A DNA stretch of 64,000 nt. Origin: Trachythela sp. YZ-2020. Lineage: Eukaryota; Cnidaria; Anthozoa; Malacalcyonacea; Clavulariidae. Made by a program: the position numbers and the translations under genes. The stretch is from NCBI GenBank assembly GCA_016169945.1, contig JADLSH010000204.1, positions 62,001 through 126,000 on the forward strand, in the 5' to 3' direction. The notes under the pieces are model-generated. The model saw only the letters and a list, made by a program, of their open reading frames with translations, was not told the origin of the DNA and made no database searches. Shown here piece by piece: positions 24,010-35,084 of this stretch. Position 1 is the stretch's first letter; each line of letters opens with the position of its first letter.

Positions 24010-26108
24010 CTAAATTACAGTCCTCATTGCAAGTTCTCCTTCAAGACTCTTACTACCTCTGGCACAGATGGCCTCACTGCTGGCTTGGTATCTTTGCAAT
24101 GCTTTCCAAAGGATTCCAGACAGGCATTCGGCAATTTCTTTCCAACACTATGTATGATTACCCCAAGGGAAAAAAACATCACTGGATGTACTCACTGGGA
24201 AACCTCGTAAAACCTCTGTGGCAATATGGTTGTAAAAAGAACTGTACTTTCGGGCTGTTGGCCTAGAAATTAAGCAAGCTTTACCAAAAACCCTTCTTTC
24301 CTGAAACAAGAACATTGTTTGACTTGACATCACAGTGCAAAAAACCTTTGTTGTGAACATGTAAGAGAGCTTCTGTAATGTCAAGTAAAACTGAAATCCA
24401 CTCATTTGCAGAGAGGGACAAATGTTTTGCCATGGTTTGGTGTAACAACTTATGAACTGTAACAGATTCCATATCCTCACCAAGATATTGCATGATTAAA
24501 GAAAATGGCTTTTCTTCAATTTGAACCCCTAATAAATGTGGGATAGATGCATGCAGCCAAGCCAGCAGCCTGACAATGGTCATACAATTTTAATTTTAAA
24601 TCATTATCATTATTCATTTCTTTAGAAATTGATTGTTTTCACAGTCTATGAACACGGAAATATTTGCATAGCATGACCAAATTGTCAGGCTGGCTTCGCC
24701 ACTGGATGCATGAGTTAGTGTGTTCATACATTGTGCTTCACTCATAAGTGCTTTTAAATTAGATGTTGGCAATCTCTTCATCTTTTTAATAACACACTCC
24801 CCATAGGTTCCGGAGCCAACAGGAATGATAGCCGAGTTATTTCCGTCCACTGCTGACAACTCACTAGGGCTTATTTGCTTTACTGAAGCAGTGATCATTT
24901 TGGTTAATGGACTATCACCAATTGCAGCAGTATCCATTGAAACCTATAACATTAGTAATACTTGAATTGAATTTGTATTAGAATTAATGTAGTAAAACAA
25001 ATAGTAATTCTGGTGTTGTGATTTTCTTCCGCTCAATACTTATTAACATGCTAACAAACTGTTTTACATGTAAAGAATCTAGATGTATATATGACTATAA
25101 AATGCCTATTAAAATTACCATTGTACAGTAATCACAACTGATACAATCTATTAGATTACATCTACATGTACTGTACTGTTAGAGGGGCTTATTGATGATT
25201 TAACTAACATAAGTTTCCAGGATATTATCAAAATATATCTGCTCACTACACATGTTCCATATTATGAATAGAGGTAGGGGCATAACTTGGGTCTACATAT
25301 TCAGGGGGGTGTGATCGTCTGTCCTGATGAAAGGGGGTGGTCAGGATATAAGGTGAAGTGGCTTGCAACAAATAGAAATGGTTTATGGGGACCCCGTACC
25401 GCTAGTGAGGGATGAAGGCACACAGTCACTAGGGGGGTGTGGGGACATACTCCACCAGAAAATTTTGAAAGGTAGACTCTCTGAAATGCCACTTCATGCA
25501 CTTTGGGGAAATATTTCATAGAATTTTGATGGTCAGAAATTTCATAGAATGTTTATTAGATTGACAAATTTTTCAAATTGCCCAAACTGGACTTCAAAGC
25601 ATTTTGTTCTTACTCAACATGCCTTGAATGCATTTTGCCCAACCAACAGGGCAAAATTTGCCATACAGAGTTAATTACAATTGTTAAATATGGGGGAACC
25701 CCCCCCCCCCACTAGTAAATGTTTTTGTATAAAAAGGACCCTTATTGGCGATGGGACTTTTTGAGAGGGAGGGGCGAGGGAAAATAATTAATATTGTATG
25801 GTGTATGTACAAAATAGTGAATTTCTATATCCATGCTTGAAGCAAAATCATACCTTTCTCGTGTGGCTTTGTACCGGTACTTTACGTCTTAGCTCCTTGG
25901 CATCTTTGGAAATATTTTTCCATTTGGAATAATATTTCTCAGCCAGTGCTTTCTGCTCCTTTACGCCGTCACTTATCTTCTGCGCAACAGCCTCTTCAGC
26001 AGCCCTGCGTTTGGCGACCGCTCGTTCTTGTCTCTTACGCGTCTTGCGGCAGTTTCCAATTATCCTCTTTTTTTGCAATTGACTTATTTCGTTGCTTGCT
26101 TTCTCCAT
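24010..26108 (-). pseudogene. protein kinase-like gene, two exons, decayed
   Basis: Exon 1 (25854-26108, donor GTATGA) encodes 85 residues of basic coiled coil (MEKASNEISQLQKKRI, VAKRRAAEEAVAQK). Exon 2 (24943 to the stop at 24010, acceptor TATAG) continues in frame as VSMDTAAIGDSP. It shows a glycine loop (VGSGTYGECVIKKMKR), a hinge region (FSLIMQYLGEDMESVTV) and a catalytic loop HCDVKSNNVL (HRD changed to HCD, with Lys and Asn kept). The APE region appears as IATEVLRG. A MITE (24554-24704) splits exon 2. Between GKKGF and GKACLIS about ten bases are missing where the DFG metal-binding motif should lie, shifting the frame. From memory this is a kinase family expanded in cnidarians. The active form would be a Ser/Thr- or Tyr-type kinase of unknown target; this copy is inactive. 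Confidence 0.75.
24554..24704. mobile_element. 151-bp hAT-type MITE inside the kinase exon
   Basis: The reverse complement of the right end begins CAGTGGCGAAGCCAGCCTG and the left end begins CAGCCAAGCCAGCAGCCTG. The pair is flanked by an exact 8-bp duplication gatgcatg (24546-24553 and 24705-24712). Eight-base target duplications and CAGTGGCG-like ends are typical of hAT elements. Removing one target copy and the MITE restores the kinase frame. Confidence 0.88.
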
Positions 26109-26878
26109 TATGCTTTTAGCGATGTGAACAACAAACGAATGTGAATATACTGTATTATTGAAATAAAAGTTGCTATCACGGTCCAGGAATCAAAATTAAT
26201 TTTAGCACCAATTTCTCAATTTTGCGCCAAATTACTATATTTTGCGCGTTTCGCCAAGAGACTGGTGACAACGGTGAGAAGTTCAATTTTTAAGCAATTT
26301 CGCGCAAGCAGCAAGCTATAAAATAGGCAACCTTCACATATCTGAAAAAACCTTCACTGATATAGAATGTGTTCATGATGTATTAAACTATAATTGTCTC
26401 TTATAAAAGTTGTAAATATATATGTAAATATATTCCAATGAATTTGGAAACTCAGTTTGGGGCACCTATGGTCGTGGTTCAGATCTAGCGCTGTTTCTTA
26501 GCAACGGAATGCATTTTAAACTGCCGTTTTAAACGTTGAAATACCAATACCGTACCAGTAGCACATAATACGTATGCCAATACCTAACGTCCTTGCTCAA
26601 CTTTGCTCTGTTTTGGAAGTGTATTTACGGGACATTGGTCTCTCTGTAACCTCACAAATGTAAGAAGAAACATTCGCGTGGAAAAATAGTCATTTTGAAC
26701 GCGCGTATATAAAAGTATCGATGGAACATTCACAGACCAAAGGCAGCGGCGCTGCACAGCGCCAGTGTATTAATATGGTGTCTAAAATACGTAGTTAAAA
26801 ATTCAAAAGCCAATGAAAGGAAAAAGGCAAAAGAAAACTATTTTATCGAACTTTCGTTTATGATTCTTTAAGATATTT
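26109..26878. other. no gene seen
   Basis: The space between the kinase start and the convergent 3' end of the 468-aa gene. No frame or repeat of note. Confidence 0.55.
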
Positions 26879-26881
26879 GGT

Positions 26882-26897
26882 GGCTCTTAAAAGAGCC
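26882..26897 (-). promoter_or_regulatory. histone-type 3' stem-loop
   Basis: On the minus strand GGCTCTTTTAAGAGCC forms a 6-bp stem with a 4-base loop. It is preceded by AAAAAC and followed by ACCA, which matches the conserved signal of metazoan replication-dependent histone mRNAs. A purine-rich stretch (aaagaatcataaacgaaag) follows, as a U7 site would. It starts 21 bases after the stop codon of the 468-aa gene, at normal histone spacing, but that gene is not a histone. Confidence 0.8.
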
Positions 26898-26918
26898 GTT
26901 TTTGTAATAATCTTTGAT

Positions 26919-28471
26919 TCATTTTATTTCTAGTTTCCACTGGCCCACCAGGGCTTTGCAGTATTTAAGTTTGTCCATCAGTAGTTTTGAAGTTGGATCT
27001 TTTAGCAAGGTTTTTGACGTTAGTAGTTTACCAGTTTTATCGAAGTATTGCTGCTCTCGTTGTTTTAGCTGTTGTTTGATTGTGGTCTGTTCCTGTGAGA
27101 TCTTGGTTTCCATGACTGGTAAGACATCTAAATAATCTTTTGTTAGATTAGTATTGTTTGGTGAAGCCCTCAATATTTTTCTTGCCTTATCAAACTGCAA
27201 CACCTCCTCAGTTAGTCCCAAAATATAGCCCAGCTTTTGTCCTTGTTTTGTTTCTGTTTTCTGTTTCAACTCTGTTCCTAAAAATAGACGAGAGGAAATG
27301 CATGTGCTTAACAGGGACAAAACATGTTCATACCTGATTATCAAATTGAGATGGGATCTTAATCAGTCCTATTTTATATTTCTGGGTAATGAGTCAATGC
27401 AAATATATCAGTGGTACAAGTACCTTCATCCCTGGTCTTGTTAGCTTCAGAATTATTCCATCCATTTTCAACAGCATTATCTTCAGTAACCTCAAATATC
27501 CTTGCATTGCATTCAACAACTTCTTGCTCACTGCTACCATTACAATGCAGATCTCCATTGTCACCAGTTTGCACAACATCATCACAACCAACCACAGTCT
27601 CACTACCAACCACAGCATCACTTCGGACTACAGCATCACGACCAACGACAACATCACTACCAACGACAACATCACTACCAACCACACTCTCATCCACAAC
27701 ACCAGCATCCTCACTTCCTGATGTGCAACTTTGACTAACATCCAATCCACCAACATCACTGGCCCTCCCTTCCTGGCCATTGCACTGATCAGTGCGACGG
27801 CCTCCAAATCCAATATCCATATCACCCTCCTGGTTTGTACTATCCATCCCTGTGGTATTCACAAATACCATGTTGCCCTCAGAATTTTCAATCTGAAGCA
27901 CTTTGATTGGCATTTGTACTTTTTTCTCCAAACATATTTGCCAGCAGCTTTTTAAGTAAGCCTCCTCTTTCTTGAAGTTGCTGGAGCGAAAGTGGTTCAA
28001 GGTTGGTCCTTGAGGAACTGCTTCTGGATTTCCCTTTGCATAAAAAAACTCAATGTCGCCATTCTTGCATGTTCTCCACCAAATTCCTTCACCTGCTAAT
28101 AAGAAATCACAGACCCTTTCAATATGAGCTTGCCAAGGTCTGGAATTACTTACTAGCATCTGCTTAGGAATAACTGTGTTTCCAAAATCTGGTAGAGAAG
28201 ATGCAAGCTTGGAAACATGAGCTTCTTGTGTGACAGAGATTGTAGGTTGATGGGCCTTCAATTTCTTTTCAGCCTGGACTCGGATAAAAACGTTGCCAAT
28301 GATGTGGTCTGGGTGGTTAGAAGATGTCATTCGGGTTATGTTGTTGATGCTGTTAAACACTCGTTCCTGTTCTTCGGTGTTTGCTGATATGCCACTTATC
28401 AGTCTGTTCTGGATTGGTGCATGTGCTGTAATGTTATTGAAGTAGTTACCGTAAAACTTTCGAGTTGTCAT
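26919..28471 (-). CDS. 468-aa protein of a repeated cnidarian family, two exons
   Basis: Exon 1 is 27424-28471 (donor GTACTT after GATGAAG) and exon 2 is 26919-27277 (acceptor TTTTTAG). The join is in frame and the total is 469 codons with the stop. Residues 40-200 form a globular region I remember from cnidarian predictions without a function (NITRMTSSNHPDHIIGNVF, GEGIWWRTCKNGDIEFF, HFRSSNFKKEEAYLKSCW). Residues about 255-300 are an acidic, repetitive tract (GSDVVVGSDVVVGRDAVV). The C-terminus is a charged helical segment (TELKQKTETKQGQKLGY, TTIKQQLKQREQQYFD). The start lies just inside the right TIR, behind a 20-bp palindrome. No frameshift is visible. It may be a DNA-binding or mobility protein of the element; that is inference only. 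Confidence 0.68.
27584..27694 (-). repeat. 24-bp coding minisatellite
   Basis: About five imperfect 24-base units encode the GSDVVV-type eight-residue repeats in the middle of the 468-aa protein. Open frames on the opposite strand here are by-products of the repeat. Confidence 0.75.
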
Positions 28472-28503
28472 TTGCTACTCTTTATCGTTGTCGCCTGATG
28501 TCT

Positions 28504-28523
28504 ATAGGTCACCGGTGACCTAT
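28504..28523. promoter_or_regulatory. 20-bp perfect palindrome upstream of the 468-aa gene
   Basis: ATAGGTCACCGGTGACCTAT is fully self-complementary and lies 33 bases upstream of the start codon at 28471. It contains AGGTCA and TGACCT half-sites separated by four bases, the half-site type used by nuclear receptors. A binding role is inferred. Confidence 0.5.
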
Positions 28524-28529
28524 GATTTT

Positions 28530-29503
28530 GCAGGTTCATATCTTCGGTTCAGCGCATGCTATGTAGATGAAAATACCACCGTTCGTTTCAGCGTTTTACG
28601 ATGTCTTTAGAGAAGTAAATTGTGTTTGTTTACAATGCTACGCGGCCAATTTAGCCCCTTTCAAACACCTCTGAACTTTGTATTGTTTACAAATTAACAA
28701 TAATTAACAATAATACAAACTAATTATATATTCATTTCGCTTTCCTACCTTTGGTTTACACGCTACAGACTCCTAAGTGTGACCATTGGATAGCTCTTGA
28801 AAATCCCGTTCGAATGGATGTATTTAAATAAATATACTAAATAAACTAGCCATTTTATGACAATTCTCGACTTTTCCCGTGAAAATCCCGTCTTTATTGC
28901 GAAATCCCGGTTTTGTCGGCGCACGCTCGGGCAACTTCGGAAGCTAAATATCCGCGGCTTTGCATCCTAGCGTATTGAAAGTACCGGCAATCGATTCCGC
29001 GTCATTTAATTGCCTAGATGGCGGATTTTCATTGGTTTATAGCAATCAACACTGACCTTATATGGCATTTCGTAATTAATTTTCGCGTGCGGGATCAAAT
29101 TTCAACGATCTCGGCATTTTGCATGCGACTTTCAAAAAATAAAATAAAATACTTCTACTTCTTCAAATGCAATGAAACTTTCCAATAATATTCCTTTTTA
29201 TATGAGCTACAATTTTGGTCCAAAATTTGCTAACATTTGCTCGAAAATTCTGAACCCTGTTCTGGCAATTCAGGGTTATTTTAACAATAATTGTAAAATT
29301 TTTAGATAATTTATGGCATGATGCAAATTAATTTGGATATGTAATATGAACCGGGACAAACTAAATATAATTTTAAAGAGGAAGTCATAAGCTATCGAAT
29401 GACGCGTGTCCTGTTGCCAGAGAATAAACACGTCTGGCGATATTTACATTTTGAAACAACCGATCGTAATTACGGCGCAAGGCGACAACGAAAAAGAGTA
29501 TTA
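28530..29503. repeat. right long terminal inverted repeat
   Basis: The counterpart of 21238-21792, with two extra internal segments not found on the left. The outer edge abuts the 3' end of the next gene at 29501. Confidence 0.75.
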
Positions 29504-32500
29504 AAAGGAAAAACCAATAACTGACCTACACAACATTGCATGATGCCAGGTAAGGTTGTGGAATCTCAGGACTGATCGCGGTGTTCTCTTAGCTTCTGAA
29601 CTGTAGGCTAGTTCTTGAATTTCAACAAGGGTGTCAAGCAATAATTGAACCATTGGATTACCTGAGCCTCGAAGCTGATTTGAAACCACAATCAAAGCAC
29701 AGCGATAATCAACAGTTCGCTTTGTGTCTTTCCCCCCAATGCACAATTCAAGAACAGCCTTCAGTTTAGAAGCCTCATCGGTTGGTAGACCTTAGCTCAC
29801 CAAATAGATTTTCAATGTTCTTCCCAATGTCGTAGAGAGAACTTCATAACTAGCACAGTTAATTGATTCTAAGGTTTTGTTAGGACTTGTAAATAATAGG
29901 GCTGGTACTCTTTGCACTCCATGCAACTCCTCCTTCAAAAGATCCTCTAATTCATTCTTCTTATCTCCTTCATAGATTGCCCTAGCATTTAACTCACGTA
30001 TCAAGTTGGTTTTTGTTAGTCCATGAAAAGGTTTGTTTGACATTGCCAAGGAATTTGCTTTACCAAATGGACATTTAAAAACCAGTTGCTGTCGATCTTC
30101 CAGCGATATATTTGGGCAACGAAATACATAATCAAGTTCATGCACCCGGTGAGCATTGGCACCACATACAGCACAGTAGAAATTTCCCCCCTTTTGCTGG
30201 CCAGTTTCATATTGGCGAGATGGACTCTCGCCATGAAAAACGTCATCTTGTCCACAACTGGTATACCAGAGGTTGATGTAGTGGGATCAGAAAGTTCATC
30301 CAAACATTGAAGTCTGCTTTCCACATAGCACAACTGATCCGAGGATGAGGAACTTGCTACGATGTACAGACTTGGGGCTTCGACTAATGACTGGATGTTG
30401 ACCTTTTTTCCCGTTATAACTTCGTACTCGTTGTTGGTGTAGAATGTGGCTTGGTCATACAGGCAGGTTGCCATAAACACAAGGTGAGAATGGTTAGCTA
30501 CTGTAGAGAGGTCATGCCATACCAGTAAATGCCGTGTTTTTCCCATTACTTTTAACCTTTCTCTCATCACTGTTTCATCCTCCCCGTCCTTTTTCTCATT
30601 GAGCATTTCCAGCCTGTTCACAACTTCTTCTTTGCTCATGCTATCCACCTCTTTCTCGCATTGATTCGCATAAATTTTTCCAACTCATTCAGCTTTCTTT
30701 TCCTTATTTCGACCAGTGGGCATTTGCGTCCTTCCACAAAAAAGTGTGATTTTTCAATGGAACCATCTTCTTTCAACACTAGCTTCTCATACTAAACAAA
30801 AATATACAAGATATCTGAGACAATATATTATCATTGGGATTTAATGTGTATGTATACATGTATTTTTCTAGCTGGTACACAATCATGAAAGAGGATTTTC
30901 ATTAAAGAGGTCTAGCTACAAATGGACATGCAGTGTTAATCTACCATTTGCCAAGTCAATTATTCCACCAGTGAGTTTTTTATTTAATAGCACTTACATA
31001 ATCAAACTACTGGTTCAATGTTTTAAATAATAATTTAAAACTCTTATATGATACTGTTCATTGTAATATTGAAATTTGTTCTGAACTATAAAATTCCTCT
31101 ATGTACATAATTCCACACAAATTTGTCTCTGGAATTTCAGAGGCATTATTTAATACTGTAAACTGCACTTGTCCAGTATATCATGATAATTTTGAATTTT
31201 TCTTACATTAAACCAGTATAGTTTGTAATACTTAATAACAAAATAAATATACAATTGAGATTAAATTGATTTACTTCCAATTACCTTTCTAGGCACTATT
31301 AATTCCCCAACATTCATTTCGCCTGACAAAATCTTTTCTTTCAATTTATCCTTCAATTTCTTATTGGTTTCAGGGCATGGAACAGTGATTTCACCACCTG
31401 CGCCTTTTTTCAATATTTTCCTTATATTGCCAACGTCACTCTCTCTTCTTCTTTTCTTGAATCTCTCCACATCAACTCCTTCTGACTTCAACCACTCCAT
31501 AGCTATTTGGCCACCATTTTGAGCTAACTGTCCAGTTTTGTTCTTAATTCCATACCGCCTTGCTAAATCAGACCAGTTAACCAAAGTGCCATCACCATAA
31601 CTGTTCACTTCAGCCTTCATCCCTTCCTTGACCCACTCCATGTTTTCAAACTTGCCAACAGGACTTTTCTGCTTTCCTTGTTGTCTCTGTAGATTACCGG
31701 TATGTAGATTACTGGCATGTCTTTGCTTTCAAAACCCATCGCCAACCTCTCCCTTTGCCTTCCAGCTAACGACTGTCGATTCCCAAAACATCTGTAAAAT
31801 AATACATTTTGGTGACTACATTATTTTAGATTATTTATTTATACATAAATTTTTGAAAACATATTATACTTTAAAGAGGGGTGGGTTGTGTGTGGAAGCA
31901 CTGGCTCAATATGCCCCCTGGCAGTCCAGGTTGTCTGCAGATAGCTGAAAAATATCTAGTCAAATTATCTGATTGAGCACTGGATATATACTTTACATAT
32001 ATAAGATCCCAGGCTTTCATATTTCAACCCATGTTGGACCCCGTCCATATGGTGAAGCCCCACACTTTTTGAACAACTTTATGCAATTTATAACCAGAAA
32101 AGAGGGCCTGCGTCATATATAAGCAATATATTATATATAAATGTATTCTGCTGGATATATGTATATTATTATCCGCCCCAGCCACGCAGGTGGATATGAT
32201 TTCCGCTCCACCCCTAGCGCCTGACTAAAATCCCCAGCCCCAGATTATACCTTATCAAAGATGTAGTTTCCCATTCTTTCTCTACTGATTCCTTGAATTT
32301 CCTGTAATTATTTCTGCTCGTTCTCTTTTTTTCAGCTTTTGATTTTTTCTCTTCAATATTTAGATATTTTACCTTCGTCAGCGCTTTAACAAGAGAATGG
32401 CCAGTTATCTTTTCAAACATTGGGTTCACCTGGTCGTACAATGACTTTGCAGTCTCGCATGCTTCACGGAGAGTAGTGTTACTGTTACGTGGTTGGTTTG

Positions 32501-32985
32501 GCAGTCGGACCTCAATAGCTTGGTTTGCAGCGTTGATGTTGTTTCCCTTCATTAAGCTGGTGAATCTATTGGATTTTACAGGGAAATTGAATATTGCTGT
32601 ATTTGAGCTGGCATGTCTTGCAGTCTTTGAACGTATGTTCAATTCGCATCGCTGAGGACAGTTCATTCCAACCTTTGATATTGAACGCTGCTGTGTATTG
32701 ATTGCGCTCTGCGATCTTCCTGTGATTCCACCGACTAAATTTCTCGCGAAGAGGTGGGAAAATTGATTGAAAACGTTTCAGATCTACAGGAAAGTTCTCC
32801 TTACAGCCTTGAAATATATTCGAGAAGCGGTCATATCTCTCACGCATCAATCGCACTTGATAATCCTTTCGCGTCTCATTCTCTTCGCACTTTATATTCT
32901 CGTCTGCGTCAACTTGTGCCGCGATTTGCCAAGCAACTCCTCGCGCAAAGCCGCACGTCAAAGGATGTAGGAACGTCCCACACAT
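29501..32985 (-). pseudogene. three-exon gene of a repeated SAP-like cnidarian family, decayed
   Basis: Exon a (32251-32985) reads MCGTFLHPLTCGFARGV, then ENETRKDYQVRLMRERYDRF. After a frameshift near 32600-32640 it reads CKTCQLKYSN and then SLVKALTKVKYLNIEEKK. Exon b (31285-31791) carries LVNWSDLARRYGIKNKTG, with a frameshift before it. Exon c (29501-30791) begins YEKLVLKEDGSIEKSHFFV and continues HLLVWHDLSTVANHSHLVF, a CAVC cysteine pair, and a SAP-like helix-extended-helix (GLTKTNLIRELNARAIYEG). It then reads GVQRVPALLFTSPNKTLES. Splice sites (GTATAAT/CAG, GTAATT/TAG) fit. At least four frameshifts and a stop break it. From memory the family is multicopy in cnidarians and of unknown function, probably transposon-derived. 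It lies immediately outside the kinase element. Confidence 0.7.
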
Positions 32986-34361
32986 CGAGAAATGTATTGC
33001 CTCAAATTTAACAAGCTACGCTATAATATAGCGAACGTGTATAGATTATAGCTACAGAGCCAACGATTGTGTTCTTCACTGCTGTAGAAAGTTTTGGAAT
33101 TTGCGCCTAAATTTGAAACTTGCGGATTTGCGTCACTGATCTTGTGATAATTCGATAATTTGATATACGCCACTTAGATGCATATGAATTTTCGTGCGTT
33201 TTGTCGCCAATTAATATGGTAAAACATATTTATAGTCATCATGTATATTCGGCAAATATATGATCGGTAGAAGTACTTTTAATGCTATTACGGAAAGCAA
33301 ATAGTATATATACATGCTGATTTTATGTACTATTGTCTATCATTGTTATAAATATGTTGTCTATAATGCGCTATATCGTTTTTAAAATACACAAATTTGC
33401 CACGAAAAATGAACACATCTGCTGTTTTTCCCTTGTTCATGTCCACCATATTGTTTATAAACGCGACAATCACCATGGAAATAGCCATATTTTGGTGTTA
33501 AGCCGCTGCACCCATAACAAAAACACGCTGGCGTGTTTTCATAATGGCGACGATTATTATTTGTGTCACGCGAAAAACACGTTCGGCTTGCAGCAGGGTA
33601 AATGTAATGTTTTTTTGTTGTTTTATCTACTGAAACCATTAACAAGGGAACAAAGTTTCTTGAGTGTATTTGGAAATGGTACATTTATGTAAAGAATGGC
33701 ATTTAATGAGGCGATTAAAAGTCGCATTATGCCGACCATCGTGATATAGTCACACAAAATTATCAAACGAGGTCTGAATGTCAACTTTCCCAATTCAATT
33801 CATAAACATTGGTATCAGATGAAACTGATTGTAGCAATTCTGCGTCATCTCCGGCACGAATTATATGCTGCTGCAGAGCTTCTGAATAAAAAGTATTATT
33901 TTGCGTGTTGTTTCCGTAATATCTATCACGTGATCGTCGCCATGACAATAAAATGTTGGTCAACTTCAAGGAACTGTTGTGACAAATCTTTTAATACTCG
34001 AACGACAATAATTGAGTGATTAGCTAATTTTTTATAATTTTTTCTCTATTTTCCTTTAATATACAAATTGGGACCCAGGCATAATATACCTGAGAAGTAC
34101 TTTGGTGTTTTTATTTCTATAATTTTGAAGGCATTTTCAAGCCGTCAATGCCCAAGTCTTCATGACTAAAATTGTCTGGAATTAAGAAACAGGGTAAAAA
34201 ACTTTCAATAAGCAAACCACTGACCTGTATTTACCTGGACTGTCTACTCCTGCTAATCATAAAAAGCTTGTGAGCTTGCAGTCATTGTCACTTGCAGAAA
34301 GGACAACTCTGAGTTCAGTGATTGCTTGTTTTCAAGTAAAAAAGACCAATGACTCTGACAA
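32986..34361. other. no gene seen
   Basis: Overlapping open frames on both strands at 33333-33692 have no recognisable domain. The rest is AT-rich. Confidence 0.5.
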
Positions 34362-34432
34362 TAGACCCTAAGCCTTATGATGTCACATGCTTCTGCCTGA
34401 CCACTAACACCAGAATTCCTCGCGAGAATTAT

Positions 34433-34475
<43 letters not shown>

Positions 34476-35084
34476 ACTTTATTTAGGCACACTAATCTCA
34501 TTCAAATTATACTGATTTCCATGAGAGGTGTGCTGATTAAATATTACAAATTTAAGACTAATTTACTTATACATACAAACTATTATTATATAAATGCTAT
34601 TAAATATTCACTTAACTAAACTACTCAACTTAATAATTGGGAACAAATTGAGGGTTGCTTCGCGTGTGCCTAAAAGATATAAACAAAATCTCGAGGCCGA
34701 GGAGAAAATATTTTTACAAAACGAGTTATAAGATATCGAATTTTGAATATTTTCTGGTATTCTATTCCATAATTTAGCCCCACTGTAACTGAAACTTTTT
34801 TATAAAAATTCTGTCCTGGGCCTTGGAATAAAAAGCCCAGTTGAAGAACCTCTTAGATTATAACTATTAACAGTGTTAGAAAATTGAAAAATGTTACACA
34901 GTCTTTGTGGAGCTAATTGATTTACTGTTTTGTACATGAGTTTGGCCTTCATTAATGCTCTACGTTCTTCAAGAGATGTCCAACCGAGAGCAGTACGAGC
35001 TAAGATAGATTGTTCATGTTCATTGGTCTTAGTGGTCAGGCAGATGCGAATTTAACCGTGTGATGTCATAATGCTTAGGGTCTA
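34362..35084. mobile_element. MITE split by a LINE 3' fragment
   Basis: The ends ATAGACCCTAAGC...TTATGATGTCACA (34361 onward) and their inverse (to 35084) flank a LINE tail. Inner arms ctgcctgaccactaa and ttagtggtcaggcag also pair, so the LINE inserted near the centre of a small palindromic element. Confidence 0.65.
34434..35020 (-). pseudogene. LINE 3' end with (AGAT)n tail
   Basis: The minus strand reads ILARTALGWTSLEERRAL, YNLRGSSTGLFIPRPRTE and SYSGAKLWNRIPENIQ, the last part of a CR1/L2-like reverse-transcriptase protein. It ends at a TAGA microsatellite (34434-34476). Heavy 5' truncation is usual for such insertions. Confidence 0.82.

Larger units (their letters stand above)
21238..29503. 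mobile_element. 8.3-kb TIR element carrying a kinase and a 468-aa gene
   Basis: Two long inverted repeats enclose the region: 21238-21792 and 28530-29503, the right one longer because of internal insertions near 28660-28890 and 28985-29290. Matching blocks include, left to right, the segments around ttcggttcagcgcatgcta, gtaaattgtgtttg, tttgtcggcgcacgctcgg and gaaccgggacaaactaaat, in inverse order and strand. Inside lie a 152-bp satellite array, a decayed protein kinase gene and a spliced 468-aa gene ending in a histone-type stem-loop. No recognised transposase is present, so movement would depend on another element. Exact ends and target duplication are unresolved. Confidence 0.7.

Noticed and set aside
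25301..25519. Short frame with HTPLV/PSLAV motifs in the kinase intron
   Set aside because: No family resemblance; lies in a clear intron between matching splice sites.
26882..26897. A real histone gene on the minus strand
   Set aside because: The frame upstream (TSKLLMDKLKYCKALVGQWK) is not histone, and no histone fold sequence is visible within a kilobase on either strand.
27389..27738. Histidine/threonine-rich plus-strand proteins
   Set aside because: These frames are the antisense of the coding minisatellite in the 468-aa gene.
33333..33692. Overlapping plus/minus genes
   Set aside because: No domain, splice signal or compositional support; likely chance frames.
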